A stretch of DNA of 64,000 bases from Zoogloea sp. (GCA_016703645.1 JADJBR010000007.1:1426001-1490000), one strand, 5' to 3'; shown: positions 29,721 through 38,822, counted from the first letter of the stretch. Numbers and translations: made by a program. The notes: generated from the sequence alone by a model not told the origin.

Positions 29721-30860
29721 ATGAACCCGCTGCCCACCATCAACGACACCACCCTGCGCGACGGCGAACAGACCGCTGGCGTGGCCTTCACCGTCGAGGA
29801 GAAGTGCGCGATTGCCCAGGCGCTCGCCGACGTGGGTGTGCAGGAGATGGAGATCGGCATTCCGGCCATGGGGGCGGTGGAGATCGAAGCCATCGGCGAG
29901 ATCGCCCGCATGCACCTCCCGGCCAGTCTGATGGTGTGGTGTCGCATGACCGACACCGATCTGGCCGCCGCCCGCCAGTGCCCGGTGGACACCCTCAACC
30001 TGTCCATTCCGGTGTCCGACATCCATATCAACACCAAGCTCAAGCGCAGCCGCGAATGGGTGCTGGAGCGGGTGGGACGCTACGTGAGCCAGGCCCGCGA
30101 CATGGGCTACGCCGTCTCCGTGGGCTGCGAGGACTCCTCCCGCGCCGATCCGTCCTTCCTCGCCCATGTTGCCGAAGCCGCCCAGCGGGCCGGCGCGGTG
30201 CGGGTGCGTTATGCCGACACTCTCGGCATCCTCGACCCCTTCTCCACCCACGATGCCATCGCAACCCTGCGTCGGCGGGTGGACATCGATATCGAGATGC
30301 ACGCCCACGACGACCTGGGCCTGGCCACGGCCAACACCCTGGCGGCCTTCCGGGCCGGCGCCACCCATGCCAACACCACGGTGAATGGCCTCGGCGAGCG
30401 TGCCGGCAACGCGCCGCTGGAAGAGATCGTGATGGGTCTGCGGCACTTGCACGGCATCGACTGCGGCATCGACACCCACACCCTGCCGGCCATCTCCGCC
30501 CTGGTTGCAGAAGCCTCCGGGCGTGCCGTGGCCGCCAACAAGAGCATCGTCGGCGAGGCCGTATTCACCCATGAGGCCGGCCTGCATGTGGATGGCCTGC
30601 TGAAGGATCCGCGTACCTACCAGGGCTTCGACCCGGCGGAACTGGGGCGCAGCCACCGCACCGTACTGGGCAAGCACTCCGGCTCCCGGGCGGTGATTGC
30701 CGCCTACGCCCAGCTCGGCATCCTGGTCGACGACCTCGAAGCCCACAGCCTGCTCGAACGCATCCGCGATCACGCCACCTGCACCAAGCGTTCGCCTTCC
30801 GCCGGAGAGCTGGCCCGCTTCCTTCTCGAAGTCAGCCGTTTTGCAGGGAGCGCGTCATGA
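29721..30860 (+). CDS. nifV: Homocitrate synthase
   Basis: The 379-aa enzyme condenses acetyl-CoA and 2-oxoglutarate to homocitrate, the organic ligand of FeMo-cofactor. It has the HMGL-like N-terminus [24 protein letters not shown]-type strand (MEIGIPAMG), the metal-binding [35 protein letters not shown] and [20 protein letters not shown]. Location behind a NifA/sigma-54 promoter and followed by nif/fix genes separates it from isopropylmalate synthase. Confidence 0.96.
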   Translation: MNPLPTINDTTLRDGEQTAGVAFTVEEKCAIAQALADVGVQEMEIGIPAMGAVEIEAIGEIARMHLPASLMVWCRMTDTDLAAARQCPVDTLNLSIPVSDIHINTKLKRSREWVLERVGRYVSQARDMGYAVSVGCEDSSRADPSFLAHVAEAAQRAGAVRVRYADTLGILDPFSTHDAIATLRRRVDIDIEMHAHDDLGLATANTLAAFRAGATHANTTVNGLGERAGNAPLEEIVMGLRHLHGIDCGIDTHTLPAISALVAEASGRAVAANKSIVGEAVFTHEAGLHVDGLLKDPRTYQGFDPAELGRSHRTVLGKHSGSRAVIAAYAQLGILVDDLEAHSLLERIRDHATCTKRSPSAGELARFLLEVSRFAGSAS

Positions 30861-31675
30861 GCCCCAGGGAACCCGACATGAAGATCCTTGCCGACAGCGT
30901 CGCCGCCCAGGGCGCCGCACCGGGCTTCTTCGCCACCCTGCGCGAGGACGTGGCCTGCGTCTTCGCCCGCGACCCGGCGGCACGCAACACCCTTGAATTG
31001 CTCACCATCTACCCCGGCGTGCAGGCCCTGATGCTGTACCGGGTAGCCCATCGCCTGTGGCGCGGCAACTGGCGCTATGCGGCCCGTGCCCTGTCCTTCC
31101 TGGCCCGCTTCCTGACCAATGTGGACATCCACCCGGGTGCGGTCATCGGCCGGCGTTTCTTCATCGACCACGGCGCCTGCGTGGTGATCGGCGAGACCGC
31201 AGTGATCGGTGATGACGTCACCCTCTACCACGGAGTCACCCTGGGCGGCACCACCTGGAACCCGGGCAAGCGCCACCCAACCCTGGGCAACGGCGTCGTG
31301 GTCGGCGCCGGGGCCAAGATCCTCGGCCCCATCACCGTGGGCGACAACGCCCGGGTGGCGGCCAACTCCGTGGTCATCGACGCAGTGCGCCCCGGCATGA
31401 CCGTGGTCGGCATCCCCGGCCGCATGGTGCTGCCCATGGAAGGCCGGCGCATCGCCCACGGCATTGATCTCGATCACCACCAGATCCCCGACCCGGTTGG
31501 CAAGGCGATTGGCTGCCTGCTCGACCGGATCGCACAGATGGAACGGGAAATCGCCAGCCTCAAGGGCGAACCCACCACAGCCGAAGGCGCCTGTCGCACC
31601 TGCGACGACACCTGCTCGCAACCCACCTTTGACGGTAGCTGGAAGGCCACCGCCCCCATCGCACCAGGAGCCTGA
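30857..31675 (+). CDS. cysE: Serine O-acetyltransferase (nif-linked, NifP type)
   Basis: The 272-aa left-handed beta-helix acetyltransferase makes O-acetylserine for cysteine synthesis; nif-linked copies (nifP) raise cysteine supply for Fe-S cluster assembly. Seen: [63 protein letters not shown] and the hexapeptide repeats [27 protein letters not shown]-terminal tail contains CRTCDDTC, possibly a metal or redox motif. It overlaps nifV by ATGA; an ATG at 30878 with AGGGAA upstream is an alternative start. Confidence 0.92.
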   Translation: MSPREPDMKILADSVAAQGAAPGFFATLREDVACVFARDPAARNTLELLTIYPGVQALMLYRVAHRLWRGNWRYAARALSFLARFLTNVDIHPGAVIGRRFFIDHGACVVIGETAVIGDDVTLYHGVTLGGTTWNPGKRHPTLGNGVVVGAGAKILGPITVGDNARVAANSVVIDAVRPGMTVVGIPGRMVLPMEGRRIAHGIDLDHHQIPDPVGKAIGCLLDRIAQMEREIASLKGEPTTAEGACRTCDDTCSQPTFDGSWKATAPIAPGA

Positions 31676-31679
31676 CGCC

Positions 31680-32012
31680 ATGAACGAACTGACCGGCGAA
31701 CTCGCCAAGCTCTCCTCCGCCGAGGAACTCCTCCACTTCTTTGCCGTGCCTTTCGACCAGAAGGTGGTCAATGTGAGCCGGCTGCACATCCTCAAACGCT
31801 TCTATCAATACCTGCGCCGGGATGCCGACTTGAGCAGCCTGTCGGGCAGCGAGCTGTTCGGTCGTTACCGTAGCCACCTGATCGCCGCCTACGACGATTT
31901 CATTCGCTCCACGCCGGCCCAGGAAAAGGTCTTCAAGGTGTTCCAGGACACCGATGGCCGCCAGCAGGTCAGCCTCGACAGCCTGCGCGCGACCCTCCCC
32001 TCCGCCAGCTAA
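31680..32012 (+). CDS. nifW: Nitrogenase-stabilizing/protective protein NifW
   Basis: The 110-aa protein matches NifW: LAKLSSAEELLHFFAVPFDQ at the N-terminus, VVNVSRLHILKRFYQYL in the middle and FKVFQDTDGRQQVSLDSLR at the end. NifW protects or helps mature the MoFe protein, particularly under oxygen. It lies 4 bp after cysE and 18 bp before fixA. Confidence 0.95.
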   Translation: MNELTGELAKLSSAEELLHFFAVPFDQKVVNVSRLHILKRFYQYLRRDADLSSLSGSELFGRYRSHLIAAYDDFIRSTPAQEKVFKVFQDTDGRQQVSLDSLRATLPSAS

Positions 32013-32030
32013 ACCGACAGGACAGCCGCC

Positions 32031-32879
32031 ATGCACATCGTCGTCTGTATCAAGCAGGTTCCGGATTCGGCGCAGATCCGCGTCCACCCGGTGACCAACA
32101 CCATCATGCGCCAGGGTGTACCGGCCATCGTCAATCCCTATGACCTGTTCGCCCTGGAAGAAGCCCTGCGCCTCAAGGACAAATTCGGCGGCAAGGTGAC
32201 CATGCTGTGCATGGGCCCACCCCAGGCCGAGGATGCCCTGAAGAAGTGCATCTCCTTTGGCGCAGACGACGCCGTGCTGGTCACCGACCGCTCCTTCGCC
32301 GGTGCCGACACCCTGGCCACCTCCTACGCCCTGGCCGCCGCGATCCGCCAGATCGGCAAGGAACAGAAGGTGGACATCGTGTTCACCGGCAAGCAGACCA
32401 TCGACGGCGACACGGCCCAGGTGGGCCCCGGCATCGCCAAGCGCCTGGGCCTGCAGCTCCTCACCTATGTGTCGCGCATCGCCGACCTGGACCTGGAGAA
32501 AGACACCATCACCGTCGAGCGCCGTGCCGAAGGGGGTGTGCAGGTGCTCCAGACCGCCGTGCCCTGCCTGATCACCATGCTTGAAGGCACCAACGAGATG
32601 CGCTTCGCGCCGCTGGAGAACATGATCCACGCCGCCCGCTATCCGGTGCGCAAGTGGAACAAGGAAGCCGCTGGCATCGAGGACGTCACCAAGATCGGCC
32701 TCAAGGGCTCGCCCACCGTGGTGAGCAAGGTCTTCGGCCCCACCCCCCGCGCCGAGAAGGCCCTGATGCAGTCCGTCGAGGATGCCACCCCGCGGGATGT
32801 GTCCCTCAACGTGATCCAGAAGATCTTCACCCAGCACCCGACCCTTGAGCGCGACATCCTCGCCAAGGCCTCCGTGTGA
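32031..32879 (+). CDS. fixA: Electron transfer flavoprotein beta subunit FixA
   Basis: The 282-aa protein opens [18 protein letters not shown] and has [16 protein letters not shown] and [23 protein letters not shown], the ETF-beta signatures of the FixA group. FixAB with FixCX form the flavin-bifurcating complex that oxidises NADH, reduces quinone, and gives low-potential electrons to ferredoxin or flavodoxin for nitrogenase. All four genes are in order here. Confidence 0.96.
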   Translation: MHIVVCIKQVPDSAQIRVHPVTNTIMRQGVPAIVNPYDLFALEEALRLKDKFGGKVTMLCMGPPQAEDALKKCISFGADDAVLVTDRSFAGADTLATSYALAAAIRQIGKEQKVDIVFTGKQTIDGDTAQVGPGIAKRLGLQLLTYVSRIADLDLEKDTITVERRAEGGVQVLQTAVPCLITMLEGTNEMRFAPLENMIHAARYPVRKWNKEAAGIEDVTKIGLKGSPTVVSKVFGPTPRAEKALMQSVEDATPRDVSLNVIQKIFTQHPTLERDILAKASV

Positions 32880-32910
32880 CCCCACGACAAGACGCGAAAG
32901 GAAACCTGCC

Positions 32911-34008
32911 ATGAGCGACGCCGAAGTCAAGAAGCCCGCCGCCCGGGGCGGCCGCAACCTGGAACTGCCCGAACACCTGAAGGCCTACAAGGGCGTATGG
33001 GTGTTCATTGAACATGACCGGGGCGAGGCCCACTCGGTGTCCTGGGAACTCCTCGGCGAAGGCCGCAAACTGGCCGATACCCTCGGCGTGTCCCTGTCCG
33101 GCGTGATCATGGGCGGCCCCGACGAGCCCCTCGACGCCATCGCCAAGGAAGCCTACAGCTTTGGTGCCGAGGCCTGCTACATCGTCCGCGACCCGGTACT
33201 CAAAGGCTACCGCAACGAGCCCTTCACCAAGGGCATGACCGATCTGGTCAACAAGTACCAACCCGAAATCGTGCTGCTGGGCGCCACCACCATGGGCCGC
33301 GACCTGGCCGGCTCGGTGGCCACCACCCTGGCCACCGGCCTCACCGCCGACTGCACCGAACTGCGCATCGACCCCGCCACCCGGGCGCTGGCAGCCACCC
33401 GCCCGACCTTCGGCGGCTCCCTGCTGTGCACCATCATGACCCTGGCCTACCGGCCGCAGATGGCCACCGTGCGCCCCCGCGTGATGCGCATGCCCGATTC
33501 CGACACCAGCCGCAGCGGCACCGTTATCGAAGACAGCCTGGGCATGATCGAGACCGACATCGTCACCAAGCTCCTCGATTTCATCGCCGATGAGAACAGC
33601 AACAAGGTGAACCTGGCCTACGCCGACATCATCGTGTCGGGCGGCAAAGGCCTCAAGACGCCGGACAACTTCAAGCTGATCTGGGATCTCGCCAAGGTGC
33701 TCGGCGCCGAGGTGGGCGCCACCCGCCCGGTGGTCCAGTCCGGCTGGGTAGACGCGGAGCGCCAGGTGGGTCAGACCGGCAAGACCGTGCGTCCCAAGCT
33801 CTACATCGCCGCCGGCATCTCCGGCGCGATCCAGCACCGGGTAGGCATGGAAGGCGCCGACGTGATCGTCGCCATCAACACCGATGCCAACGCGCCGATC
33901 TTCGACTTCGCCCACCACGGCATTGTCGGCAACGCCATGCAGGTGCTGCCGGTGCTCACCGACACCTTCCGCGAACACATTGCCCTGCGCAGCCGCAAGG
34001 CCGCCTGA
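32911..34008 (+). CDS. fixB: Electron transfer flavoprotein alpha subunit FixB
   Basis: The 365-aa protein has the ETF-alpha N-terminal domain ([42 protein letters not shown]) and the C-terminal FAD domain ([56 protein letters not shown]). The start at [13 protein letters not shown] has AAAGGA upstream. It forms the bifurcating heterodimer with FixA. Confidence 0.96.
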   Translation: MSDAEVKKPAARGGRNLELPEHLKAYKGVWVFIEHDRGEAHSVSWELLGEGRKLADTLGVSLSGVIMGGPDEPLDAIAKEAYSFGAEACYIVRDPVLKGYRNEPFTKGMTDLVNKYQPEIVLLGATTMGRDLAGSVATTLATGLTADCTELRIDPATRALAATRPTFGGSLLCTIMTLAYRPQMATVRPRVMRMPDSDTSRSGTVIEDSLGMIETDIVTKLLDFIADENSNKVNLAYADIIVSGGKGLKTPDNFKLIWDLAKVLGAEVGATRPVVQSGWVDAERQVGQTGKTVRPKLYIAAGISGAIQHRVGMEGADVIVAINTDANAPIFDFAHHGIVGNAMQVLPVLTDTFREHIALRSRKAA

Positions 34009-34028
34009 GCGCCCACCGGAGACCCACC

Positions 34029-35333
34029 ATGAGCGAGAAATTCGACGTCATCGTTGTCGGCGCGGGCCCCTCGGGGAACGCCGCCGCCTACACCGCAGCC
34101 AAGGCCGGCCTGTCGGTGCTGCAGATCGAACGGGGTGAATACCCTGGCTCGAAGAACGTGCAGGGCGCCATCCTGTACGCCAACGCCCTCGAGCAGATCA
34201 TCCCCGACTTCCGGGACGACGCCCCCCTGGAGCGCCACATCATCGAGCAGCGCATGTGGGTACTGGACGACGAATCCTTCGTCGGCACCCACTTCCGCTC
34301 CGACGACTACAACAAGCCCCCCTACAACCGCTACACCATTATCCGCGCCCAGTTCGACAAGTGGTTCTCGTCGAAGGTGAAGGAAGCCGGCGCGCTGGTG
34401 ATCTGCGAAACCACCGTCGAATGCCTGCTGATGGATGGCGACCAGGTGGTGGGCGTGCGCTGCGACCGCCAGGGCGGAGAGGTGTTTGCCGATGTAGTCA
34501 TCCTCGCCGACGGGGTCAATTCCACCCTGGCCCGCAAGGCCGGCTTCCACGGCGAGATCCAGGCCGGCAACGTGGCCCTGGCGGTGAAGGAGATCCTCTT
34601 CATGCCCCAGGAGACCATCGAGGCCCGCTTCAACGTCAAGGACGAAGAAGGCGTGGTCATCGAAATGTTCGGCAAGATCACCGACGGCCTGATGGGTACC
34701 GGCTTCCTCTACACCAACCGGGACTCCATCACCCTGGGTGTCGGCTGCATGCTCTCCGACTTCAAGCAGAACCCCAACCGCACCTCGCCCTACGCCATGC
34801 TGGAGAAGATGAAGGCTCACCCCTCCATCGCCCCCATGATCGCCGGCGGCGAGATGAAGGAATACTGCGCCCACCTGATCCCCGAAGGCGGCTTCCACGC
34901 CGTGCCCAAGGTGTTCGGCAACGGCTGGATGATCGTCGGCGACTCGGGTGGCTTCGTAAATGCCGTCCATCGCGAAGGTTCCAACCTGGCCATGACCACC
35001 GGCCGCCTGGCCGCCGAAACCGCCATCGCCGCGAAGGCCGCGGGCAAGGGCTTCGCCGCCAAGCAGCTGGCCGGCTACAAGTCGGCCCTGGACGAATCCT
35101 TCGTGATGAAGGACCTGCACAAGTACCGGGACATGCCCAGCGTGTTCCACGACAACAGCCAGTTTTTCACCACCTACCCGGAACTGGTCAATCGTGCCGC
35201 CCGCACCATGCTGACGGTGGACGGCATCGACAAGAAAACCAAGGAGAAGGAAATCTTCTCCAGCTTCCGTAAATCGCGCAGTCTGGCCGGCCTGGCGGGC
35301 GACGCATTCAAGCTGTGGAGGGCCTTCAGATGA
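34029..35333 (+). CDS. fixC: FixC flavoprotein (ETF-quinone oxidoreductase-like)
   Basis: The 434-aa FAD protein begins FDVIVVGAGPSGNAAAYTAAKAG (Rossmann FAD loop), has YPGSKNVQGAILYANALEQ and the second FAD block VGDSGGFVNAVHREGSNLAM. FixC passes the high-potential electrons of the bifurcation to quinone. It ends ATGA into fixX, so the two are translationally coupled. Confidence 0.96.
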   Translation: MSEKFDVIVVGAGPSGNAAAYTAAKAGLSVLQIERGEYPGSKNVQGAILYANALEQIIPDFRDDAPLERHIIEQRMWVLDDESFVGTHFRSDDYNKPPYNRYTIIRAQFDKWFSSKVKEAGALVICETTVECLLMDGDQVVGVRCDRQGGEVFADVVILADGVNSTLARKAGFHGEIQAGNVALAVKEILFMPQETIEARFNVKDEEGVVIEMFGKITDGLMGTGFLYTNRDSITLGVGCMLSDFKQNPNRTSPYAMLEKMKAHPSIAPMIAGGEMKEYCAHLIPEGGFHAVPKVFGNGWMIVGDSGGFVNAVHREGSNLAMTTGRLAAETAIAAKAAGKGFAAKQLAGYKSALDESFVMKDLHKYRDMPSVFHDNSQFFTTYPELVNRAARTMLTVDGIDKKTKEKEIFSSFRKSRSLAGLAGDAFKLWRAFR

Positions 35334-35626
35334 GCACCGTCGTGAATGTGGAAGAAAAACTCTTCCAGAACCGCTACAAGGTCGACCATGGCCGGCCCCA
35401 TATCAAGATCCGCCAGCCCGAGCTGTGCCGCAACGAGTGCAAGGTCCAGTCCTGCACCTATGTGTGCCCCGCCGCCTGCTACAAGGCGGAAGGCAATGGC
35501 GCCGTCACCCTGATCACCGACGGCTGCCTGGAGTGCGGTAGCTGCCGGATCATCTGTACCGAGCTGTCCAACGTGGAATGGGAATATCCCCGCGGCGGGC
35601 ACGGCATCCTGTTCAAGTTCGGTTGA
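35330..35626 (+). CDS. fixX: Ferredoxin-like protein FixX
   Basis: The 98-aa protein carries a [4Fe-4S] ferredoxin fold with CTYVCPAACY and the second block CLECGSCRIIC, plus the family ending YPRGGHGILFKFG. FixX pairs with FixC at the quinone side of the FixABCX complex. The start overlaps the fixC stop by 4 bp. Confidence 0.95.
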   Translation: MSTVVNVEEKLFQNRYKVDHGRPHIKIRQPELCRNECKVQSCTYVCPAACYKAEGNGAVTLITDGCLECGSCRIICTELSNVEWEYPRGGHGILFKFG

Positions 35627-35634
35627 GAATCATC

Positions 35635-36096
35635 ATGGACGATCTTCATCTCTTTCTCGCTCATGCAATCCAGCTCGAGCGGGAAGCGGCCCGGCACTAC
35701 GAGGAACTGACGGAGCAGATGCAGACCGCCGGCAACTCGGAAGTTGCCGGCTTCTTCCGCCAGATGGCCGTCTTCTCGCGCAAGCACCTGGGCGAGGCCA
35801 TGGAGCGGGGCGGCTTCCGTACCGTACCCCACCTGCGCCCCGACCAGCTCCGCTGGCCCGATGGAATCAGCCCCGAAAACGCCGGATGGGAAGGCGTGGA
35901 CGGCTTTACGGATGTTCTCGGCGCCCTCGAGCTGGCCCTCCAGGCCGAACGCCGTGGTCACGCCTTCTACGCCGGCATTGCCGCGACGACCCACAACGTA
36001 CGCCTCAAGCGCATGGCGGACGAATTTGCTTCCGAAGAGGCCGAACACGTGGCCGAACTGGAAAAGTGGATCGACCGGGTCGCCGCAGCCGAATAA
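35635..36096 (+). CDS. Ferritin-like (rubrerythrin-type) diiron protein of the nif operon
   Basis: The 153-aa helical protein has two helix pairs with carboxylate/His ligands: AIQLEREAARHYEELTEQM with FSRKHLGEAMERGG, and LALQAERRGHAFYAGIA with ASEEAEHVAELEKW (an ExxH). This is the four-helix ferritin-like pattern, without a rubredoxin domain. It may detoxify peroxide or oxygen, or hold iron, near nitrogenase; this is inference. It is 8 bp after fixX and coding is tightly packed. Confidence 0.75.
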   Translation: MDDLHLFLAHAIQLEREAARHYEELTEQMQTAGNSEVAGFFRQMAVFSRKHLGEAMERGGFRTVPHLRPDQLRWPDGISPENAGWEGVDGFTDVLGALELALQAERRGHAFYAGIAATTHNVRLKRMADEFASEEAEHVAELEKWIDRVAAAE

Positions 36097-36146
36097 GGGC
36101 GGCAACGCACCGCCCCAGCCCGTATCACCCCAACCGGAGAACTCCC

Positions 36147-36470
36147 ATGTCCCGACCCAAGAAACACGTCTTCGTGTGTGCCCAGCAGCGTCCCCCCGGC
36201 CATCCCCGCGGCTCCTGCGCCGCCAAGGGCTGCAACGAAATCCTTCAAACCTTCTGGGGCGAGCTGCAGAAGCGCAATGCCTATGATCGCATCGGCGTCA
36301 CCTACTCGGGCTGCCTCGGCCCCTGCGATAGTGGCCCCAACGTGCTGGTCTACCCCGAAGGCGTGATGTATTCCGGCGTCACCAAGGACGACGTCCTGGA
36401 GATCTTTGACAAGCACCTGGAAGGCGACGAAGTGGTCACCCGCCTGCAGGCGCCGGCGGCCGTCTGGTGA
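36147..36470 (+). CDS. Thioredoxin-like [2Fe-2S] ferredoxin
   Basis: The 107-aa protein has the thioredoxin-like [2Fe-2S] ferredoxin pattern: HVFVCAQQRPPGHPRGSCAAKGC and YSGCLGPCDSGPNVLVYPEG, with four cysteines (positions near 11, 23, 58, 62) expected to bind the cluster. It resembles Shethna protein I of Azotobacter and Aquifex Fd1-type proteins found with nif genes. It could carry electrons or protect nitrogenase. AACCGGAGA lies before the ATG. Confidence 0.85.
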   Translation: MSRPKKHVFVCAQQRPPGHPRGSCAAKGCNEILQTFWGELQKRNAYDRIGVTYSGCLGPCDSGPNVLVYPEGVMYSGVTKDDVLEIFDKHLEGDEVVTRLQAPAAVW

Positions 36471-37030
36471 ACCTGTTCACCGGCGAAAGCTCGCGGTCGC
36501 TCTTCGGCGGTGAAGCGCCGGAGAGCGTCAATCGGCTGCTCCATGAAGCGGCAGCCGCCCACGCCGACCCCACCAAGGCCGAAGCGCTGCTGTGGAGCGC
36601 CCGCCTGTCGGCGCCCGAATGCCTGCCCGTGTACTTTGCCCAGTACAAGTTCTACTTCTACCGCAAGCGCCTCGAAGACGCCGAACGCTGTGCCCGCGAC
36701 GGCCTGCGCGTTGCCGCCGGTCTGGCCCGGCTGGGCCGCCACTGGCGCGAAGTGCAAGGCGGCGACGCCGACTTCAGCGCCATCGGCCCCGCACGATTCT
36801 GGCTATTCACCCTCAAGGCCCTGGCCTTCATCCGCCTGCGCCGCGGCGACCGGGCCGAAGCCCAGGCCCTGCTCGAGAAGGCAGCCCAACTCGACCCCGC
36901 CGACAACATGGGCGCCAGCGTCATCGCCAGCCTGAAGGATGCCTCCGCGCCCGATACCCCACCCGGCAAGCGCCCCGGCCCCGCCGGCGACAGCTACCTG
37001 GATCGCCTCAAGAAGGGCGGCACCCAATGA
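36467..37030 (+). CDS. TPR-like protein of the nif operon
   Basis: The 187-aa protein begins with GTG overlapping the ferredoxin stop. The body reads as tetratricopeptide-like helical pairs (VNRLLHEAAAAHADPTKAEALLW, YFAQYKFYFYRKRLEDAERCARDGL, LKALAFIRLRRGDRAEAQALLEKAAQLDP). It probably binds another protein. No enzymatic motif is visible. Its place in a nif operon suggests a nitrogenase assembly or protection role, but that is context only. Confidence 0.75.
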   Translation: MNLFTGESSRSLFGGEAPESVNRLLHEAAAAHADPTKAEALLWSARLSAPECLPVYFAQYKFYFYRKRLEDAERCARDGLRVAAGLARLGRHWREVQGGDADFSAIGPARFWLFTLKALAFIRLRRGDRAEAQALLEKAAQLDPADNMGASVIASLKDASAPDTPPGKRPGPAGDSYLDRLKKGGTQ

Positions 37031-37386
37031 TCATCCCCGCCGCCCTCCTGGCCAACATCATCAATGCCGGCACCGACATCCTGACCCTCGCCGAGGGCAT
37101 GGACGAATCCGAATTCCTGCGTTCGCGCCTCGCCCGCGTCGAAATCGGGCGCCTGGTGGGCGTCATGGCCATCAACCTGGCCGACCTCCCCGACGCCCAG
37201 CGCCAGCTCTTCGCCGAACTGGACTGGACAACCTGGCGCGCCATCCCCGAACAACTCAACGCCGACCCCGCAACCCGCGACGAAGCCCTGTGGTTCGCCA
37301 TCCGCGCCCTGGTCCCGGCCACGTTGATGTGGCTGCGGGTGTACAAGGAAAGTGCGCCACAGCTATTCGAGTTTCAGCAGGGGTGA
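37027..37386 (+). CDS. Small helical protein ending the nif operon (weakly HepT/DUF86-like)
   Basis: The 119-aa protein overlaps the TPR-like gene by ATGA. The pattern DILTLAEGMDESEFLRSRLARVEIGRLVGVMA followed by LPDAQRQLFAELDWTTWRAIPEQL recalls the HepT/DUF86 four-helix fold, but the catalytic RX4-6HXY motif of HepT toxins is absent and no MntA partner is present. The true function is unknown. The last 117 bp of the gene and its stop are duplicated at 38176-38292. Confidence 0.65.
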   Translation: MIIPAALLANIINAGTDILTLAEGMDESEFLRSRLARVEIGRLVGVMAINLADLPDAQRQLFAELDWTTWRAIPEQLNADPATRDEALWFAIRALVPATLMWLRVYKESAPQLFEFQQG

Positions 37387-37390
37387 GGCG
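37274..37390 (+). repeat. 117-bp direct repeat, original copy inside the nif operon's last gene
   Basis: Spans the 3' end of the small helical gene, its stop and 4 bp beyond. The second copy is at 38176-38292 with the same length, about 90% identity and no gaps. Confidence 0.9.
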
Positions 37391-37401
37391 TATCAAGGAA
37401 A

Positions 37402-37419
37402 ACCGGCCTGACGGCCGGT
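37402..37419 (+). terminator. Hairpin after the nifV operon
   Basis: Perfect 7-bp stem ACCGGCC, loop TGAC, GGCCGGT, 15 bp after the last stop codon. There is no T-run, so efficiency as a terminator is uncertain. Confidence 0.5.
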
Positions 37420-37461
37420 GATTGGGAGAACGAAGTTTGACGGAGACGTCATTGGAGAGAA

Positions 37462-37905
37462 CTAGGCCGAAACCCTGCCATAGCGCTCTCGGTCACTGAC
37501 ACGGCTCCCGCGAAAGCGCCACGAAGCCACGGCATAGATTGCCAGCATGACGCCCAAGACCGGCTCTTCGTAACCCGACGGAACTGCCAGGTAGGCCACT
37601 ACAGTGGCCCCTACCAACAGCCAGATGAGCTTCGCAGGAAGGGGAGGATTCTTCCGGTCCAGCAAGAACGCCTTACAGTGCGGACAGGTCGGTTTCATCT
37701 GCCTTGGGGTGTACCACTTTGCTCCGCGCGGCCAGAGTTCAAAGACGGGTCTGTCGAACCCCTGCGAACACACGGGGCACAGGTGTTTGCCACGCGTTGA
37801 AGTCTTCAAATCCCGCGCCAACTGCGCATTGCAAGCTGGACAAACCGCCTGAGGATTTGGAAGTATCTTCCCGCAACTATCGCAATGAATCCGGGCTTCT
37901 GACAT
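37462..37905 (-). CDS. Zinc-ribbon membrane protein of unknown function
   Basis: The 147-aa product has two Cys-pair ribbons (CDSCGKILPNPQAVCPACN and CPVCSQGFDRPVFELWP, then CPHCKAF) in its first half and two hydrophobic helices (LIWLLVGATVVAYLAV, VLGVMLAIYAVASWRF) near the C-terminus. It is likely an inner-membrane protein with cytoplasmic zinc ribbons. I chose the ATG at 37905 (MSEARIHCDSCG); the reading can extend to a TTG at 37947. No family recognised. Confidence 0.55.
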   Translation of the reverse strand: MSEARIHCDSCGKILPNPQAVCPACNAQLARDLKTSTRGKHLCPVCSQGFDRPVFELWPRGAKWYTPRQMKPTCPHCKAFLLDRKNPPLPAKLIWLLVGATVVAYLAVPSGYEEPVLGVMLAIYAVASWRFRGSRVSDRERYGRVSA

Positions 37906-37999
37906 TGTTGGCAATGCTGCGTGAGGTTGAAGCGCAAGCGCGGACAAAGGGCGGTGGCCTATCGGACGTCACCTGGAGCGCTCGGTTACTGTCGCCCAT

Positions 38000-38175
38000 T
38001 CAGAAACGAACGTGTCTCTTGACCCTGGCTTCGAGCAATTTCACCAGATCTGGGTCCATGCGCGCATAAATGTCCGGAATATCCAGGCATACCAGCCGCT
38101 TCCCCTTTAGCTGCTCTTTGTACCTCTTTGAAATCTTGTTCCTGTGACTCTTTTCCATGACCAGGACCACATCAG
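38000..38175 (-). pseudogene. 3' remnant of a low-molecular-weight protein-tyrosine-phosphatase-like gene
   Basis: The minus-strand frame reads ADVVLVMEKSHRNKISKRYK then LKGKRLVCLDIPDIYARMDPDLV, the C-terminal half of small (about 105-aa) phosphotyrosine phosphatase-like proteins. The N-terminal half with the catalytic CxxxxxR loop is missing: the frame runs straight into the 117-bp repeat at 38176. So the gene was cut at the repeat junction and is not functional. Confidence 0.7.
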
Positions 38176-38292
38176 CCCGCGACGAAGCCCTGTGGTTCGC
38201 CATCCGCGCCCTCGTCCCGGCTACGTTGATGTGGCTGCGGGTGTACTAGGAGAGTGCGCCGGCGTTGTTTGAGTTTCAGCAGGGATGAGGCG
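38176..38292 (+). repeat. 117-bp direct repeat, duplicate copy
   Basis: Matches 37274-37390. In this copy the original frame is closed early by a TAG (tyrosine-AAG became tyrosine-TAG), and substitutions have accumulated towards the 3' end, so it is a non-coding relic. Confidence 0.9.
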
Positions 38293-38377
38293 GAGGTGGT
38301 ACAGATCTTTGATCTGGCACCAGCCTTTACCGATACCTCGCCACGCACGGCTGACGGGGGCACTCCCAGACGACTCG

Positions 38378-38424
38378 GATCGTGGCTCGCATTGCGATCA
38401 CGATCCAGCCTTGATCATTCGGCG
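38378..38424 (+). repeat. Short dispersed repeat, copy 1
   Basis: About 47 bp beginning GATCGTGGCTCGCATTGCGA, matching 40913-40959 at most positions with the invariant block CGATCACGATC. It lies next to the 3' end of the hicB-like gene; the other copy lies just before the phd gene. The rest of 38293-38424 shows nothing else. Confidence 0.55.
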
Positions 38425-38757
38425 TCAGCCTGCGACGCGCTGCGCGAGTGCCTCCTGGGCCAGTGTATTGATGCTCTTGCCTTCTGCCTGAGCCGCTATC
38501 GCAAGCCGCTCGTGCAGCTCCGGAGAAATCCGGAGATTGAACTTGCCCGAATAGTTGCGCCGAGGCTCGATGCCTTTCTCCTTGCAAACTTCAAGGAAGA
38601 CCGTCAGTGACTTCCTGAACTCAGCCTTTAGCTCATTTGGGGTTCTGCCATAAAAATCGGCGCCGCCGGTAAGACCAAGGATCTCACCCCGAAACATGTC
38701 AATGTCCGGGTCGTATTCAATCTTCGCGTTGTATCCGTCAACCGTCATGACGTTCAT
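38425..38757 (-). CDS. hicB: HicB-family antitoxin, without HicA partner
   Basis: The 110-aa protein has the HicB partial RNase-H-like fold (YNAKIEYDPDIDMFRGEILGL, FYGRTPNELKAEFRKSLTVFLEVC) followed by a ribbon-helix-helix DNA-binding end (KFNLRISPELHERLAIAAQ, SINTLAQEAL). HicB normally neutralises the HicA mRNA interferase, but no hicA-like gene lies on either side. I chose the ATG at 38757 (MNVMTVDGY); the frame extends to an ATG at 38817. Confidence 0.8.
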   Translation of the reverse strand: MNVMTVDGYNAKIEYDPDIDMFRGEILGLTGGADFYGRTPNELKAEFRKSLTVFLEVCKEKGIEPRRNYSGKFNLRISPELHERLAIAAQAEGKSINTLAQEALAQRVAG

Positions 38758-38822
38758 GGCTTCACTCCATGTTGCTCGAGCTACCTCTTCTTCACCGACA
38801 CCAACTCTGTGATCCATGGTGG

